The position numbers were made by a program, and so were the translations under genes. This document shows positions 48,822 through 62,714 of a stretch of 64,000 nucleotides of DNA, one piece after another (within the stretch, counting starts at the first letter, position 1; every line of letters starts with the position of its first letter). A model generated the notes under the pieces. That model did no database searches, had not been told where the DNA came from, and saw only the letters and a program-made list of their open reading frames with translations. Where the stretch lies: positions 90,456,061 through 90,520,060 of the forward strand of contig NC_065921.1 of the NCBI RefSeq assembly GCF_024586455.1, in the 5' to 3' direction. This DNA is from Bactrocera neohumeralis. Its lineage: Eukaryota > Arthropoda > Insecta > Diptera > Tephritidae.

Positions 48822-50504
48822 ATTGGCGGAAAGAAGTTTGATCCAAAAAATACGCCTATGAATATGCTAAAACTGAATTTTCCATTCAACATTTACGTTT
48901 AAAATTTGTTCAATGAATCCACAAGCATATCTGTATTAGGTTATTGCTCGAGAAAAAATCATATGGGTGGGACGGAAGTTAAAATGTACATGAGCGTATA
49001 ATTATCTAAATTCTAACACAATAAATAAATCCTTTTTAGGACATATTTTCCTATACAATTGTATATATATATTTTATCTTATTATAATTTGGTAGTATTG
49101 ATATCTAAGAGCTAGCTAAGTCAAGAAATTGACAAATGTCGAGATTTGCTTTCCTTCGATGATTAATGCTATTTAATATATTATACAACCCTAATGTGAA
49201 ATACGCGTTGTTAAGTGAAATTAAAGTTTGTGTTGCTTGGGAACATGTGATAATCGATAGCTAATCTACCAGATTTGGAAAATTATATATTGTACACATT
49301 CGGCTAAAATTACTACGAATTTGTGCAAATGTATGAATTAATTGCAATTTAGGTTTAATTTTAATAGCCTAATAGACGATAAACGTCTACGAATTTGTGA
49401 GTTACATGACGTTGTGTTGCATAATACTTTCATTTTGTAATTTCGTAGTATTATCTGCTATGATCACTATTTAATCCATATATGTATGTATATATATCCC
49501 CAGAGTTACTGTTAGGCAACTTAATTCACAATTAAGTTCCGTTCAAAGATCAATCCGTCAGGCAGATTTTTTTTAATTCAAAACGTTACTTTTTAAAGAT
49601 GATGAGACGTAAGAAGCTCGCAAAATAATATAATTAATTAAATGATTTCAGAACCTAAGTTAATTTATAATAATGAAATTCTTGAGAACTAGGGGAAAAA
49701 TTTTTGTTTATTCCAACTAAATCTTGTTTGTGTTAAATATTAATTGTGGTTTTAGGTAAAATGTGGTTTTCAATGATCTAAGACCGAATTAATTGTGTGT
49801 TCAGTTAAAAGTTATATGTATGAGCATACTTTAAAAAGGAAATGGGAGAATTTTCTGTCGGAATCTTTTTTACTGCAACTTAACGGGTATCACTTGATAT
49901 TTGTACTTGTTTACTACATTATATATTCATATCGGCTTAGTTGATAGATAGATGGATAATTAGAACAATTAATAAACACTAAAAGATCTGAAAACATTCT
50001 ACCAGACGAGCTACACGACAATGAAACGAAAGAAGAATCTTTATTTATACATACATATGTAGGTAAATGAAAGCATTACCAAGTGAATAGTAACGGTCTA
50101 CGATCATGTGTTTCAAAATTATGACACAAAAATTGCTTTACACTAAAATTTCCTCCCCTTGCCTTGATCATCTGTATCGAAAATACTTGCTTTGAAAATT
50201 CACATGCGCTAATAGGAAATAAAATAAAATAACAAATTAAGTGCCTATTTGTTTTGTTAACACCATGAAAAAAATTTAATAAATAAAAAATTAGGCATTA
50301 TTTATGTATACAGTTCTGCTAATGATACATTTATTTAAACGAATATTGGATTCTCTGATATTTCTATGGTATGATGTATTCACATAATCTGTTCCGAAGG
50401 GCGATGTTCCTTTAGTCCAGAACTCCGAATTTACTTAAATATTGGGAAGTAAAATTTGTATTTTGTAAATATTTAATAAATAAATAAATTTAGCTTTTTG
50501 TGAT
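48822..50504. other. Intergenic region upstream of ODAD4-like
   Basis: 1.7 kb. A DRE-like TAATCGATAG at 49252-49261 lies about 430 bp upstream of the ODAD4-like ATG. AT-rich otherwise; no gene or RNA seen. Confidence 0.4.
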
Positions 50505-50663
50505 TTAAACTTCACCGTCTTTTGCATTAAGTACCTTATTGTAACCTATTAAAGCTTTATCGTATTCTCGAACTTTCATATGATTGTGAGACTGATCACA
50601 TAACAGTTTAATGCAGGTCTCCAGTTCCTCCAACGGGTCGACTTTATTTCTTCTACGCGGCAT
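50505..50663 (-). CDS. Possible 52-residue TPR-like small protein
   Basis: ATG at 50663, stop at 50505. The peptide starts MPRRRNKVDPLEELETCIKL, continues LLCDQSHNHMKVREYDKALI and ends GYNKVLNAKDGEV. Composition is unlike random frames of this AT-rich region, and the ALIGYNKVL segment after REYDK matches the second helix of a TPR-like hairpin. Codons are ordinary and ATTAAA follows the stop by about 30 bases. An AAG|GTACTT site at the end of GYNK could instead be a splice donor, making this the first exon of a larger TPR gene; no matching next exon was found downstream to 49000. The identity is unknown. Confidence 0.5.
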   Translation of the reverse strand: MPRRRNKVDPLEELETCIKLLCDQSHNHMKVREYDKALIGYNKVLNAKDGEV

Positions 50664-53600
50664 TATGCACTATAAAAAACGTTAAATATACAAAATTATA
50701 TTTATTTTTTATGCCAACCGAATGACTTTACATAGCTATTGCTTCCGAGATACTGACAAGTTGGCGAATATTTGAAGTTAATTGTTTACTTGGTGCTTAA
50801 TGAAATGTAATCAAATGGGACAAAAAAATACTTGAATAAATGGCAAAAAACTTTTTCAAGGAAAACTTCGACTGTGGAAATCAACGCATTCAAAAGTATG
50901 TAAATAAGATAGCTTGTAGGAAATGATCCCAATTTAAAAACATGAATTATATTTTCTTAGGCTTGCTTTTAATATACGAGTATGTATAAAACTCCAAATA
51001 TTTCTCTGAATAAAATGTTTAATTGTAATATATATATCCCTATGGTAAATTTTATTTTGCGAAAAATGTGCATGTGTGTACGTAGTATGTAGATGAAAAA
51101 GCGAAAATATAACTTAAACAAAAATATTGCAGAAGTAGACCTGACTAAATTTATTATTCTGATTCAAATCTTCAACTTGTAAGCATCAGTGTACAATTAC
51201 AAATCGATGAAATATAATATATTTGCCAGACTACCGAGGTAAAATAATTAGTTTATCTGCTGATTTGAGCTATATAAACTGCGTTTTATTTTGCTCTACA
51301 GGGATGCCTTCACCACTGAGTAATATTTACACAAACACGCAAATTCGGAAATGATGACATTTAGAAGTGCACCAATTCATCTAGGTTGCATGCTATGACA
51401 AGCAGTAATAAAATTTAATAAACAACCATTAACTATGACTATGTAGTTTTATATTAACTCGTAAGTTTGAGTAGTTGTTGCTTTGCCTGCTTGTCGGTCT
51501 TTCAACCGGTTTCCCCGCTTAATTCTCTTCACTCACAATTTACAAATTGCTTTGATTGTCCTTTGCTTAATGTGACAATTTCCTAAAGAACTTAATTGCA
51601 TGGGGAGGGAGGAAATGTTCCTGAAAGTTTTTGTTTGCAAAAAATGGTTTCCATTTTTTTACATATACATACTTATATGTATGTGCGTAGTATATGGTAC
51701 ATTTGTATGTAGTGCGTATGCTACACAGTATATGTATGTATTTCCTCAGAAATATTTCAACTGTTATAATTTATGTTGGTTTTTATTATGTACTTAATGT
51801 ATTAGCTTTGATTATAAATCAGCTCGTATGATAATTGAATTAAGAATAACGATGTTTATATCATGTCAAAATTGGCAGAGAATGTGATTTTTCAGCTCCT
51901 TTTGCTATTGAAAAATATAATTTCGTATGTAAAGAAGTAGTTTTCCTTGCGGTAAATGCAAAGGTATTATTGCATAAACCAAAAATGTAATATAAGTACC
52001 TATGTTACATACTTTATTGAGATATTAAAATATTAATTAAGTATTATATATACATACATAAAACTACATAATAACCTAATGCTTCTTGTTTTGTTTATCA
52101 TTAATATAGTTTTCCGCAATTTTAAGTATCTTCAATTGTAATTTGTATTGGGTGTTTTAAAGTTACCAAAATGTTCGGCTTTGTTAAACATATGGGCAGA
52201 ATTTTGAAAAAAGAAAAACACTAAGAAGAGGTAAAAAATTATTATAGTCAATATTTGAAAGAAGAAATCCGATATATCATATATATGTACATACCTACAC
52301 ACATATATGGATATTCCTACACATGTGTGAGTACATATCGACACCAAATCGTACATTTTAATATACAGTCTTTTGATCATGAATATATTATGTATGTACG
52401 TATTTATGTATGTTATGAAAAAGAAGTAGCATTTGTTTTTATTTTTATTTTATTGGTTTATTAAAATTTCTTTTATTCATGTAAACTTCCTACTGCTAAT
52501 GTACTTTTTGCTACAGACAGCACGGTTGTACGTTCTTCTGTATGCAACTCCATATAAGAAATTACATACATATGTATTTAGATAATTTTATACTTAAAAT
52601 GGATGTACATACATACATATGTATGTACTTAATCAAAGCAGGTGGAGAAATGCACAGAATTTTATGTATGTATGTAGTGACGTTGTTTGCACTTTTGTGG
52701 GTCTCTCAAATGCAATTATGCATTTCTTGTCTGTTTACGTTGGTCTGTACATAAGTATGTATGTTTTCACTGATTATTTTGTTACAGCTTATGCGAATAA
52801 TTTGATCGAACTTCATCGTAATATTTTCTTAATAGGGTCAACAAAAGACGCGCTTAACAACATTTATCATTTTTAACATTCAAGTTTAATTTTTTACCTT
52901 AGTTGTGTTCTTTGATAAACTTGAAGAATACATAGAGGGTTATGTATAATTGCTTTTAAAAAAAATTAAAATGTAGCATGTGGTCATTATAACTACATAG
53001 GTATGTATTTTGAAAATTGATAAAAATTGCTCGGATTAACAAAACAATAGTATTCAGTATGTTGTTAACGTAAAACTTTCAAATAGTTAGAGAATGAGAC
53101 GAGAAAAATATTGTTACTCATTATCAGCAACTTCTATTTTGTGTTGCACAGTGCGCTCACACGCGTAACTAGAGTCGGGCAAATTTCTGCCATTCCCACC
53201 GTATCATTATCTCACATTCTTGGACGCTTTATTTACGTGGATACCGAAATTTTCATTGCCTAATTTTTATTTTATAAAATATTTTTTTTTTTTATATTAT
53301 GCAAATTTATTATATTTATTCAGTATTCACTTGAAGCTGAGCGCAATTGTAATCATTCCAAAAATTTCAAAATGAAATGGAGCATCAAATTATGTAGCAG
53401 CGAATTGTTACGCAGTAACATTGTTGTATATAACAGACCACCTAACAATGTATATATGTATGTTCATATAATTTCTATTAGCACATATGCGCTATAATAT
53501 GTATATTAATATACTTACATTAGTACGTAAATGTTAAGGTTTAGTTAATCATATAGTTACAACCATTCTACACTATAGCGAGAATAGTTGCAGTTCGGCA

Positions 53601-55113
53601 AGCATATACCGAAATATACATTAGGAATGGATATTGGATACCTACTGCATACAATAATATACGTATAATATCGATTACTCTCAGCCCTTGTTATAGTACG
53701 CAGAAATGTCAAAATCAAGAAACTCAAGCTCTTAAGCAGTTGACTACATTTCTTAAAGAAAACATTTTTTATTATTTAGGAGGGTTTTTAACTGAATTAT
53801 ATACTAAAATTGATATCAAAAAAACTCGTTGGTTTAAACAAGTGCTTTAAGCACTTTTTGAATTTTGTAAGTAATATTTATTTTCATATTTTTTGTATTA
53901 ATGTGATTAAAATAATATTTATAATTGTAAGAATTGTGTCTAAATGCTGCATCCTAAGAAACTAATTATTCTGATTGTATAAAATTGCCAATATTAATCA
54001 AAGTGAAAAACTGGGTAGTTTTAGGACGAACGTAAAAATTAGTTTAAATCCATTAAAAGATTTTAAACCCTATTGAAAGAATTTATTATTAAATTCATTG
54101 TTTTCTATTTTTCCATGCTTCATGTTACGATTCCTAAAATATAAGTAAACTCAAGGTTGTTGTCTTCATACTGTTTACAGGCAACCAAGCGGCAACTGTA
54201 ATTCAGTAGTCTTCCGCTACGGTGGTGTTCTTTAATATTTTTTAAATTACTAAATTTCAATCCCGTCGTTTTGGCAGGAATTACTTTTTTCATTAATTAT
54301 TGAACCAATTTCCTCCTATATGTAATGTAGATTATGGATGGAAATTAAAGCCTTAAATATTTTCTGTAAATAGCGAGTAGCGGAACTAATCCATCTTCTC
54401 CAATTTTTGTATATTGTAATAATATAATTAATTAACCGCTTTACAAATAATATATTATAAACAGATCATATTATGCTATACATATGAACCTTCGTATTTG
54501 GGCTTTCAATACAAAATTTGAGATAAATAAGTTGAAAATAATGTTAAAACGCGTGGTAAAACGGTTTCTGTTGGATGTAAATCATTGGCCGGTTACCTTT
54601 TCAGATAAAATTATTTATAGGTATAGTGGTTATAAGAAATGCTGTGAAACAAGGTCCTAATTTTAAAAGTTGTATAATGCATCAGAAAAAATTGATTGCT
54701 GATTGATTGCGCTGGAAAATACATACATATGCTTATACTCTGAATATGTGTTCTATGAAAAAGACCCTACTATTCCCTTCGCAGTTTGGTGATCTGTTAA
54801 GACGTTAATAAGAAATTGAAAATGGTATTCTGTCTAAAGTAGTAGTTAAAATCATGGTGTACTACAATCACTAGTGCAAAGCCCTTAATGTGTGTTTCAA
54901 GAAAGAGAAAAGTATGGGCACTACATATTTTTGTTGTGAAGAATTAAGAGTTTACAATATTGATATAATTATTATTGAATTGTAAACACTTTTTACATAA
55001 GAAGAGAATGTGAATGTTTCAGTTTGTTTTTATTAATTTTATAATTCGACCAACCGCCGTACATAACAGAAAGCAACTCTGTTTGTCTGTTATGTTTACA
55101 TAAATACTTCTCA

Positions 55114-55155
<42 letters not shown>

Positions 55156-56088
55156 GTATTTTAAGATAAAACAAATGTATGTGCAGCCACTTAAATAAGT
55201 GTAATTAAATATATTTTTTTTATGAACTGAAACTTGATACTTAACTGTATTGTAATTGTCAGCCTTAAAAATGTGTTTTTCACACAGTTTTTTTAGTGAT
55301 TGGCGGTTCTTATCATCATGGCGTTTATGTATGTGCGTTAAAATGTTTTAAAATATAAATTTATTTGTAGTATTAATTTAATATGATTTTCTATTCCATA
55401 GGGTTATTGCAATTTACTAAGTTTAATTATTCATTCTCATAATATATTTTATAATTGTTATACATGTTTTCATAAACTTAATTTCATTATACATGGTTAA
55501 TTTTATTTATTATATTTGTGCACTTCGTAACTTCAATATGTGCAATTATGTTTTTAATGACTTAATTCAAACAAAGTGTTGAAAAAATTTTTAAAATTTT
55601 TTTAAAATAATACTCAAAGTTTTTATCTGAAAATACTGAAATTGCTTATTTAATTTTTGAAAGTAAGCTCATAACAATACTTTGTTTTCTAAGCAAGTAG
55701 AGTATACATATCTGCAGCGCTTGAAATAAAATACAATTTCAAACTTGACTGAGTACAAAGTAAGAAATTCCATTTATTGTATGTTAGTTGTTAAGACAGT
55801 TCTTTCAGTTCTTTGCGTTTGCTTTGTTTAAAGTAATATAAACCAGGTTTATCGACCAGTTAAGAAAAAGTAGCTCGGGGCCGTCGACTTGATAAATATT
55901 TGCATATAACTAGGAAATTTGTAATCCACGACGCTTAAAAATTTATTGCATAAAGAATTTTATGAGAATGTACGATATATTTCAGCATAGGGTAGTCATT
56001 TTTAATTCTGCATGCTTTTTACTCATACATGCATAAGCACATACATAAGTATGTATGTATATATGTATATGTTATGTAGCTTTTGTAT
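50664..56088. other. Large gene-poor AT-rich region
   Basis: 5.4 kb without a convincing gene on either strand. It is rich in TATGTA/TACATA tracts (51660-51740, 52270-52420, 52560-52640). Long frames such as those at 52542 and 52619 are microsatellite translations rich in Met, Tyr and Val. A pure TA run lies at 55122-55150. It may include the 3' UTR or a missing terminal exon of Prosap, but I could not identify one. Confidence 0.45.
55122..55150. repeat. TA dinucleotide microsatellite
   Basis: An almost pure alternating AT/TA tract of about 29 bp, flanked by CATATA and ending in CATATG. Likely length-polymorphic. Confidence 0.9.
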
Positions 56089-59000
56089 TCAATGTGATCG
56101 GTGGTGTGGTGTTTTAGGAGTTGTACCTACGTTACGCAAGCGCCCCATTGTACCGACATTTACCACGCCTCCGCTCATGGCAACTGTACCGCTTGCATTT
56201 TCGATGGCGCTACTCCCACCACCTTGGATTTGCATGTGTGTACGTATTTGCAGTTGATATTGTTGGTGTGGGTAGTGCAATTGTTGTTGGTTGTTTTGTT
56301 GAGCTGACTGAATGTGATTTAGCTGTTGTTGTGGTGAGTGTTTGATGTCGTTACAATCACAAAATTGTGGGGGTGGCGCTAGCACTATATTTTCGGCACT
56401 AATGGGTACAGATAGAATGGTTCGGCCACTACTAGATGGTATGGCGGCATTTAAAATCGGTTTGTTGCTGTTACTACTATCGCCAGTGGAGTTCAACTCG
56501 TAGTGGTCGCTGTCCGATTCAATGGGTGGTGGCAACTGCATTAAAGAGACAGCTGCACTGCGGCTAGCGCGTTGCATAGCAATGGCCGCTGCCTGTTTTC
56601 GGGTCAGTGAATTGTGACGTTGGAATCCCTTCGCAGGTGGTGACGGACTCAAATCGCCTTCGTCTTCAGAACGTTGTTCATGCTCCGATTCATATTTTGC
56701 ATCTTTTCCTTCGTGCTGCGATTTTTTGTGCAGCTGTTGTTGTTGTTTGGTAACAATGGCAGCCGTATTTGTACCTGTAACACCAGCGGCTGCTGTTTTT
56801 GCTTTCAGTATTTGTTGTAAATGCTGTTGATGCAATTGTTGCTGATGATGATGATGCTGTTGTTGCTGCTGCTGTTGCAAAAATATATGTTGCTGTGTGG
56901 CGAGCAGTTTCTGATTTGGATGTAAATGTTGTTGCGGTATATTGACAGGCAAAATTGATGACTGCTGTTGCATAGGCTGACTTGAAAGAAGCTGTGGCTG
57001 TACATGCCCCACCCGACCACTGACGCTTTGATGACCTTTATTCGCACTCATTTGTTGACTTTGTATTACTAATGATTTAACTTTTGTTGCTGATATATGT
57101 TGTTGCTGTTGTTGTATTGCAGGAGCATGCTGCTGTTGAACCATTTGTTTAACGGTCACTGTAGTAGCCGTTGCTTTAGCTTCAAACACAGCAGCAGTGT
57201 TGGCAACGTTGAGTGTTGGAATTTTCGACGCGCTTGAAATTTCTGCTGTGTTAGTATCTTCAGTTTTTTCTTTTAACGTTGGTGCTACAGGTGTTGAAAA
57301 TATCTCCACTTCGGCAGCACTGGACGATGGTAATGTTAAGGAGCTCTTTGTCTTACAAATGATACTAATATTAGATGGTGAATTAGTAGCAATGTCCTCT
57401 CCGATTATATTCGAATGTATAATTGCTGCTTTTCCTAATTTGGACCCTAGAGTTTCTTCATTTTTATTAGCTTTAGGGTCTTCAATAATTGTAACATTCG
57501 GTTTTTTCTTAATCGTATCAGTAGTTCTGGTAGTATTTCCCTTCACATTTGCGCCAGCGACTTCTTGGTCGCTACTTACACCTGACGAGCTATTATCACC
57601 TTCCTCACCGATTACTTCATTAACCGGCTGATCATTGTTTTTATTATTATTTTTCTGATCCTCGGCAGTTATTCCAGCTGATTGATTTTGTCCCGGAGCA
57701 CCAGCTACAGGTCTTTGAGGATTTTCGCTTTTCAGAAAACCGTTTGGTGATGATTTTGATTGTTTCAAGTTGCTGCGAACGCGTTGAATCTCATCAACGG
57801 ATAACGAGTGCGAAATTGAAGTAGATCCAGTGCTACTCCCGCTGAAATAGGAAGCAACATTATAAATTTTTAAAACAGGTATGACACATTTAATGTTTAT
57901 TATTTTTGTGGCTTACCTTGCTTGACTGTTTCCACTAGTGTCAGCAATGTCTACAAGTGTAATTTTTTCGTTTAATTTAGTATTTCTGGCGACTAAAATA
58001 GAATTCTCATCCTCATCGTCCGACTCACTAAAACTATAATCTGGCTCTGGTATTGGAGGTGCGTGACCTGCTCCAATATTGTTATTGTTATTTGTGGTGC
58101 AGATTTCAGAGTTACCATTCTGTTGACCTGCATCATAATGTGTTTTCTCTAGTAGTTGCGGTTGCTGCAACATTACCTGACTAGTTGTTGGTTGTGCATA
58201 TTGACTACTAGACTTTTGTGCTTGTGTAGATGGATTTGATCCTGCCTGTGGCGAAGAAGTTACTTGTGTATTCGGGGCCGGAGATTGGTGCTGTTGCTGT
58301 TGGTCATTTTGAGATTGTCGGTTCTATAAAGTTTGGAACGTATTATAAACTTTTATTGGTAAAATTTTTAAAATTTTTCGTACACACCTCTTGAGATTGT
58401 CGTAACTTCCATGCCATCACATTTCGTAACTCCTGTGGCGAGGCATATATTTTAGCATTTGTTAAGGGATTGAAACTCGATTGAATACCATCAATGGCTG
58501 CTGAAGTGACGGCATCATTTTCGGCACGCTTCTTTAACTTTTGCTGCAACGACAACGTTGACTCATACTCCGATGTGCTGCGAGTCTCCACTTTAATAAC
58601 TTGCCCAATCGGTGGTGGGGGTGGTGGGTGTGTAGGCGGGGGTAAAACATTTAAACGTTGCAAAGAAGAATGAAGAGTGGCAACATCATCTTGCGAGTGG
58701 TGTCCTTTATTTGCTGCTGCCCAAATAGTCGAGACTGATCCATTTAAATGCGTATTTAAATCTGGTGTTGAATGGAATCGTTTTAAGTCATGACCATTGG
58801 ATTCGCCCACCGACGGTATGGGGCATGGTTTACAACGCATAGTTCCATTTTTAATTTTTGCCTTTCGTTTCATTTCGGCAACACTACCGTAAACTAAAGG
58901 CGCCTTCATCGGCGAATTGGTATTTGGCGGTGGTGTAGCAGGTCCACTGTCTGTACCAGACTGAAACCGAGATGTGGTCATCATTGTAGAGTAGCTGTTT

Positions 59001-62000
59001 GAACTATCCATTGTTTCACCCTGTTGACGTTGGAAAAGTTCCTCCAGTTCTGCAGCAGTTATGCGGCTGGATGTTGGTCTCGCCTTTATACTTGCGGTAC
59101 GTAACTGCACTGGCGTTCCTGGATGAGTTGGTGTGGGTGTGATTATTGATTCGACGGATGAAGATTTAGTGTGTGGTACGTCGCCGTCATCCTTTTCCCC
59201 TCCATTTTCCAAACCTGCCACCATTGATTTCGCTCTTGCTCGTCCAACGCTTAGCGTTGTTTTTGGGTCTCGGCGTGGCGGTATCGGTGCTGGCATTCGA
59301 CTAACTACGCTACTTCCAGCACTGATACTACCAGCTGTATTGCCAGGACCCAGTGACATTTTTCGCGGTAAAGTTGCACATTGGCGATGCGATGCTTGTG
59401 GTGTATTCGGTCCGCTTGATAACTGATAAATGCTAGGTAAGAATTGTGCTCCAGCTTGCATTTGGTTAGGGAATTGAGGGGAAATAACAGTCATAGATAC
59501 AAGCGCCCCAGCGGAACGTATCATTTCTACGACTTTCTCATGGGAAGCTGCTCGTACATCTTCATTGCCGATGGCCAGGAGAAAATCTCCGGGACGTAAA
59601 CCTGCCATGTCAGCCACACCTCCTGGATCCACATCGTCTAAGTATTGTAGCGCTGGAAACCGATCTGTTGGTTTTAATTGCATTAGTGGTGAGGAAGCCT
59701 TAGCTCCACGTAATATGAAACCAAAACCACGTTTTGCTCTGTGTAGAATAATTGTTCGCGGTTCATTTAAACCTCTGGAATTGGTTAGTAGAGAAATTGA
59801 ATAGCTTAAAAATGCAATATTATACCAGTAAAAATAGTATATATCCAAAGAGCAAAGTCGAATAAATACATTATCGAGCAAAGAACTCCAACTTTCAATA
59901 ACGTAATCGTGACATTGCATTTTCCAACAGTACAAATTATAAAATACCTATACCTATACGTATATACTTACACTTTTTTCAATCGAGGAGCCGTAGCGCT
60001 GCTGAATTGACTAACTAAATGTAAAGTGTTGTGGTATCCGGCTTTCATCACTGAGTCGGATCCGTTGCTATTTAATGACATAGAAGGTGAGTGCTGCGTA
60101 TGGCCTGGCGCAATAATGTTGAGTGAAAGCGTATCAACACTGTTATTAGCCGCATTAGTAGTAGCATTACCGCTGATACTGAGCTGAGGTGACCTTAGGG
60201 GGTTCGCTACGTTATTCACTGAACCCCCGGTTGAAGCGTGTGGTAGATAAGAGGACTGGCAACTGGTGTTATTGGTATTGTTACCAATAATAGGGATTAC
60301 CGTTGTGTTCTTTTGGCGTAAGCTCACTTCCTGTACACAATCGACGGGAAAAAATCCGGATTGGTTTGAACCACGAATGTATCCTTCCAGGAGGCCACAA
60401 TCAGTGGATCCCACCACCTCAATAACATCTCCTGTCTGCAATGAAATATGGCCTGGTGCATTACCAGAGTATGGTTCCATGCACACCACGGTGGTACTGG
60501 GATGTCCGATTGAGCATGCAGCAGAATCTGAATTGGTACCAACACCAGATGAATCGCTGATTAAATCACTAGTGTCACCAAGTGATTTGTCTAAATATGG
60601 GCAAAGAAATGCGTAGTATGAGAAACATAATTCTTTGTTTGTAGTTAACTCCTGAATGTTTTAAAATTAACAATCATATTAAGTTTAGCGCCCTGATACG
60701 CTATTGCATATTTATATTAATTCTGAATTTTTCGTTGTTTTTTTTCCTTTCCCACTAAAACTTATTATGAACAAAAATAAATAATGTCTTTAATGTCTGA
60801 ATACCGCAAACTTTAACAAATATTCCGGTATAATAATAACTACTTCTGCTGTTATACTAAATTGCTTATATGCAACTCTCCGTTGCATGATAAAATGCTA
60901 CTTGATATATGTAGATAGATACTAGATTAAAATCATACCCATGCTATTAAAATATTACAATATTAACTCAAAGATAGCAACAAAATTAAGAAAAATATAT
61001 CTATATCCTTAATATCCATGAGTGTTCAAGAATACTTACGCGAGTACATGTTGGATAAACGATGGTAACATTACCATACTCTAATAATAATTATTATTAC
61101 TTTGTAAATGATCTCTTTCTATTCCGCCATATTTTCTTACTATTAGTGGTAGTTATACTCATGCTCGACTTTCTATTATATATGTAAATGAGATTGCTGA
61201 TACACATTAAAAACAATCTAAGTTGGAGAACATACATACATACATATGTGTTTTTTATTCTTGTGCATAACATTGCGAAAGTATTTACATAATAACAACG
61301 TCATACTTTTAAAACTTCCGACTGTCTTTCTCAGCGAAATTAGGTTCTCACAAAAATGCATCATCCGCTCGGAAGAGACTTAAATTTTTTGAAATCTCGA
61401 CTAGTCGGACAATATCATTACGGACACCAACCATTCAGCAAATAGCATCTGATCAAAATTGACTCGGATTGGTCCATTTCACCTACGCGCGGAAGCCGAC
61501 TCGATATTTTTTTCTTTTTTTGGCATAACTTTTTTATGTTGGTGTGCAGAAAAGATTAATTACGTTAATTAGAGCGTGCTTGCCTGGCGAGGTTGTTTGA
61601 AATGTTGTGTTTCTGAGGAATAATGTGGAATCTACGGAAGCGTCTACCTCGATGGCAGTTCAAACGTTTTGGGCATGAAGCATGTCAATGTTAGACTCAT
61701 ACCAAAATACCTGAATCTTTTGCAAAAAAGACTTTGAGTAGATGTCGCAATAAAGATGCTTGGCAGCGTAGTTGAGAACCGCATATTCAGCGTTCCAACC
61801 ATTTAAATTCACTGAATGTCATCCCAGCCGATGTTTGTAACAAGTGTTTGGGAAGTTGGATTAAGTGTTGGAATGCAAAAGATTCAAAGCATTTTTCTTT
61901 TGCCGCAACAAATCGTCGAAAAACGTTTGTATATACCATTAACATATGTAGTATGTACATTTTAGTTATATGTGTATTTTTTTATTTTGTTTTTTATTAT

Positions 62001-62563
62001 TTGTGTATAATTAAATTAAAGCAAGTCAGACGGATTCCGTCAAAACTAATGACTTCTGTATGAATAGAAAATGTTTAAAATACTAACAAAAATTGTATTC
62101 CTTATTAAAAAAGTAAATTGTATTAATGTGATTTCGACCTATGAGATATGATCTTTCTCCTCATCTAGATGACTACATATACATACATATATGCATATCA
62201 CATAATTAAATGTGCAAATGTACTTACATATGTAATTGAAATGTAGAAAATAATGAAAAATATAAAGCAAGAAAATAAAGTCATGACGAAACAATAAAAA
62301 ATAATATTCAATACCTGTTACAATGCTGATGTCATCTTCATGTGAGCGATGTCCTGACGATCCTTCGGAGAGACTTGAACTTGCCGAGCTATAAGGAATA
62401 TGCTCGGATGGACAAGGTGACGGTGGTCCATTATGAAAACATGTGTTGTTCCGTGGCAAGGTGCCCATCAGGCTGCCAGCGCAACTACTTTGGCAGCTGC
62501 CACCTGGCCAGCCCACAGCTGACCGACGTTTTGGATTATACCGAGGTTGTCCGCGAAATGGAA
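56089..62563 (-). CDS. Prosap: Prosap/Shank postsynaptic scaffold, 3' part
   Basis: Shank scaffolds link receptors, Homer and actin at the postsynaptic density. The 5' end, with the ankyrin repeats of the family, is outside the window. Exons, minus strand: 62315-62563, 59972-60590, 58388-59774, 57917-58323, 56089-57841; all joins keep frame. The second begins with a short Ser-rich stretch and an SH3 domain (VCMEPYSGNAPGHISLQTGD, then EGYIRGSNQSGFFPVDCV). The third carries the Shank PDZ (TIILHRAKRGFGFILRGAKA, FPALQYLDDVDPGGVADMAG, LRPGDFLLAIGNEDVRA) and proline runs (THPPPPPPIG). The last is Ser/Gln-rich with polyglutamine and polyhistidine around 56810-56900. The frame stops at 56089 without the SAM domain typical of the family C-terminus; a donor-like GTACAA at 56121-56126 (minus) could lead to another 3' exon. 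Confidence 0.93.
60591..62314. other. Prosap intron of 1.7 kb
   Basis: Contains a DNA segment at 61320-61960 richer in GC than the rest and probably element-derived. The remainder is AT-rich, with microsatellites near 61230. No exon with SH3 or ankyrin sequence is seen. Confidence 0.5.
61600..61960 (+). pseudogene. Possible transposase-like relic in Prosap intron
   Basis: Plus-strand frames broken by stops give TKIPESFAKKTLSRCRNKDA and then NVIPADVCNKCLGSWIKCWN before the frame drifts into AT-rich sequence. The tryptophan and cysteine spacing near the end resembles the tails of Tc1/mariner-type transposases (W....KC......YF). The family is uncertain. It is antisense to Prosap. Confidence 0.3.
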
Positions 62564-62714
62564 CTAAGGAATGTGGTGGGAGTTATTTACTTCTTGTTAT
62601 GTTTTTTCACATACTATTATGCACGTAGTTACATTTTAGGTCCTTTACTAATTTCTTTTCACACTGTATTCTGCTTTTATGTAAATACTTATTAATTATA
62701 AATAGTAAGCCATA

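Noticed and set aside
52542..52876. Plus-strand frames of 70 and 85 codons
   Set aside because: Largely translations of TATGTA/TACATA microsatellites (repeated Met-Tyr-Val); no conserved feature.
55795..55890. Possible last Prosap exon on the minus strand (KPGLYYFKQSKRKELKELS)
   Set aside because: The peptide tail and a following AATAAA looked gene-like, but there is no convincing acceptor, and it does not resemble a SAM domain. Kept as unproven.
56012..56345. Plus-strand frames over the Prosap last exon
   Set aside because: Shadow frames of the Gln/Asn-rich minus-strand exon, with no family features.
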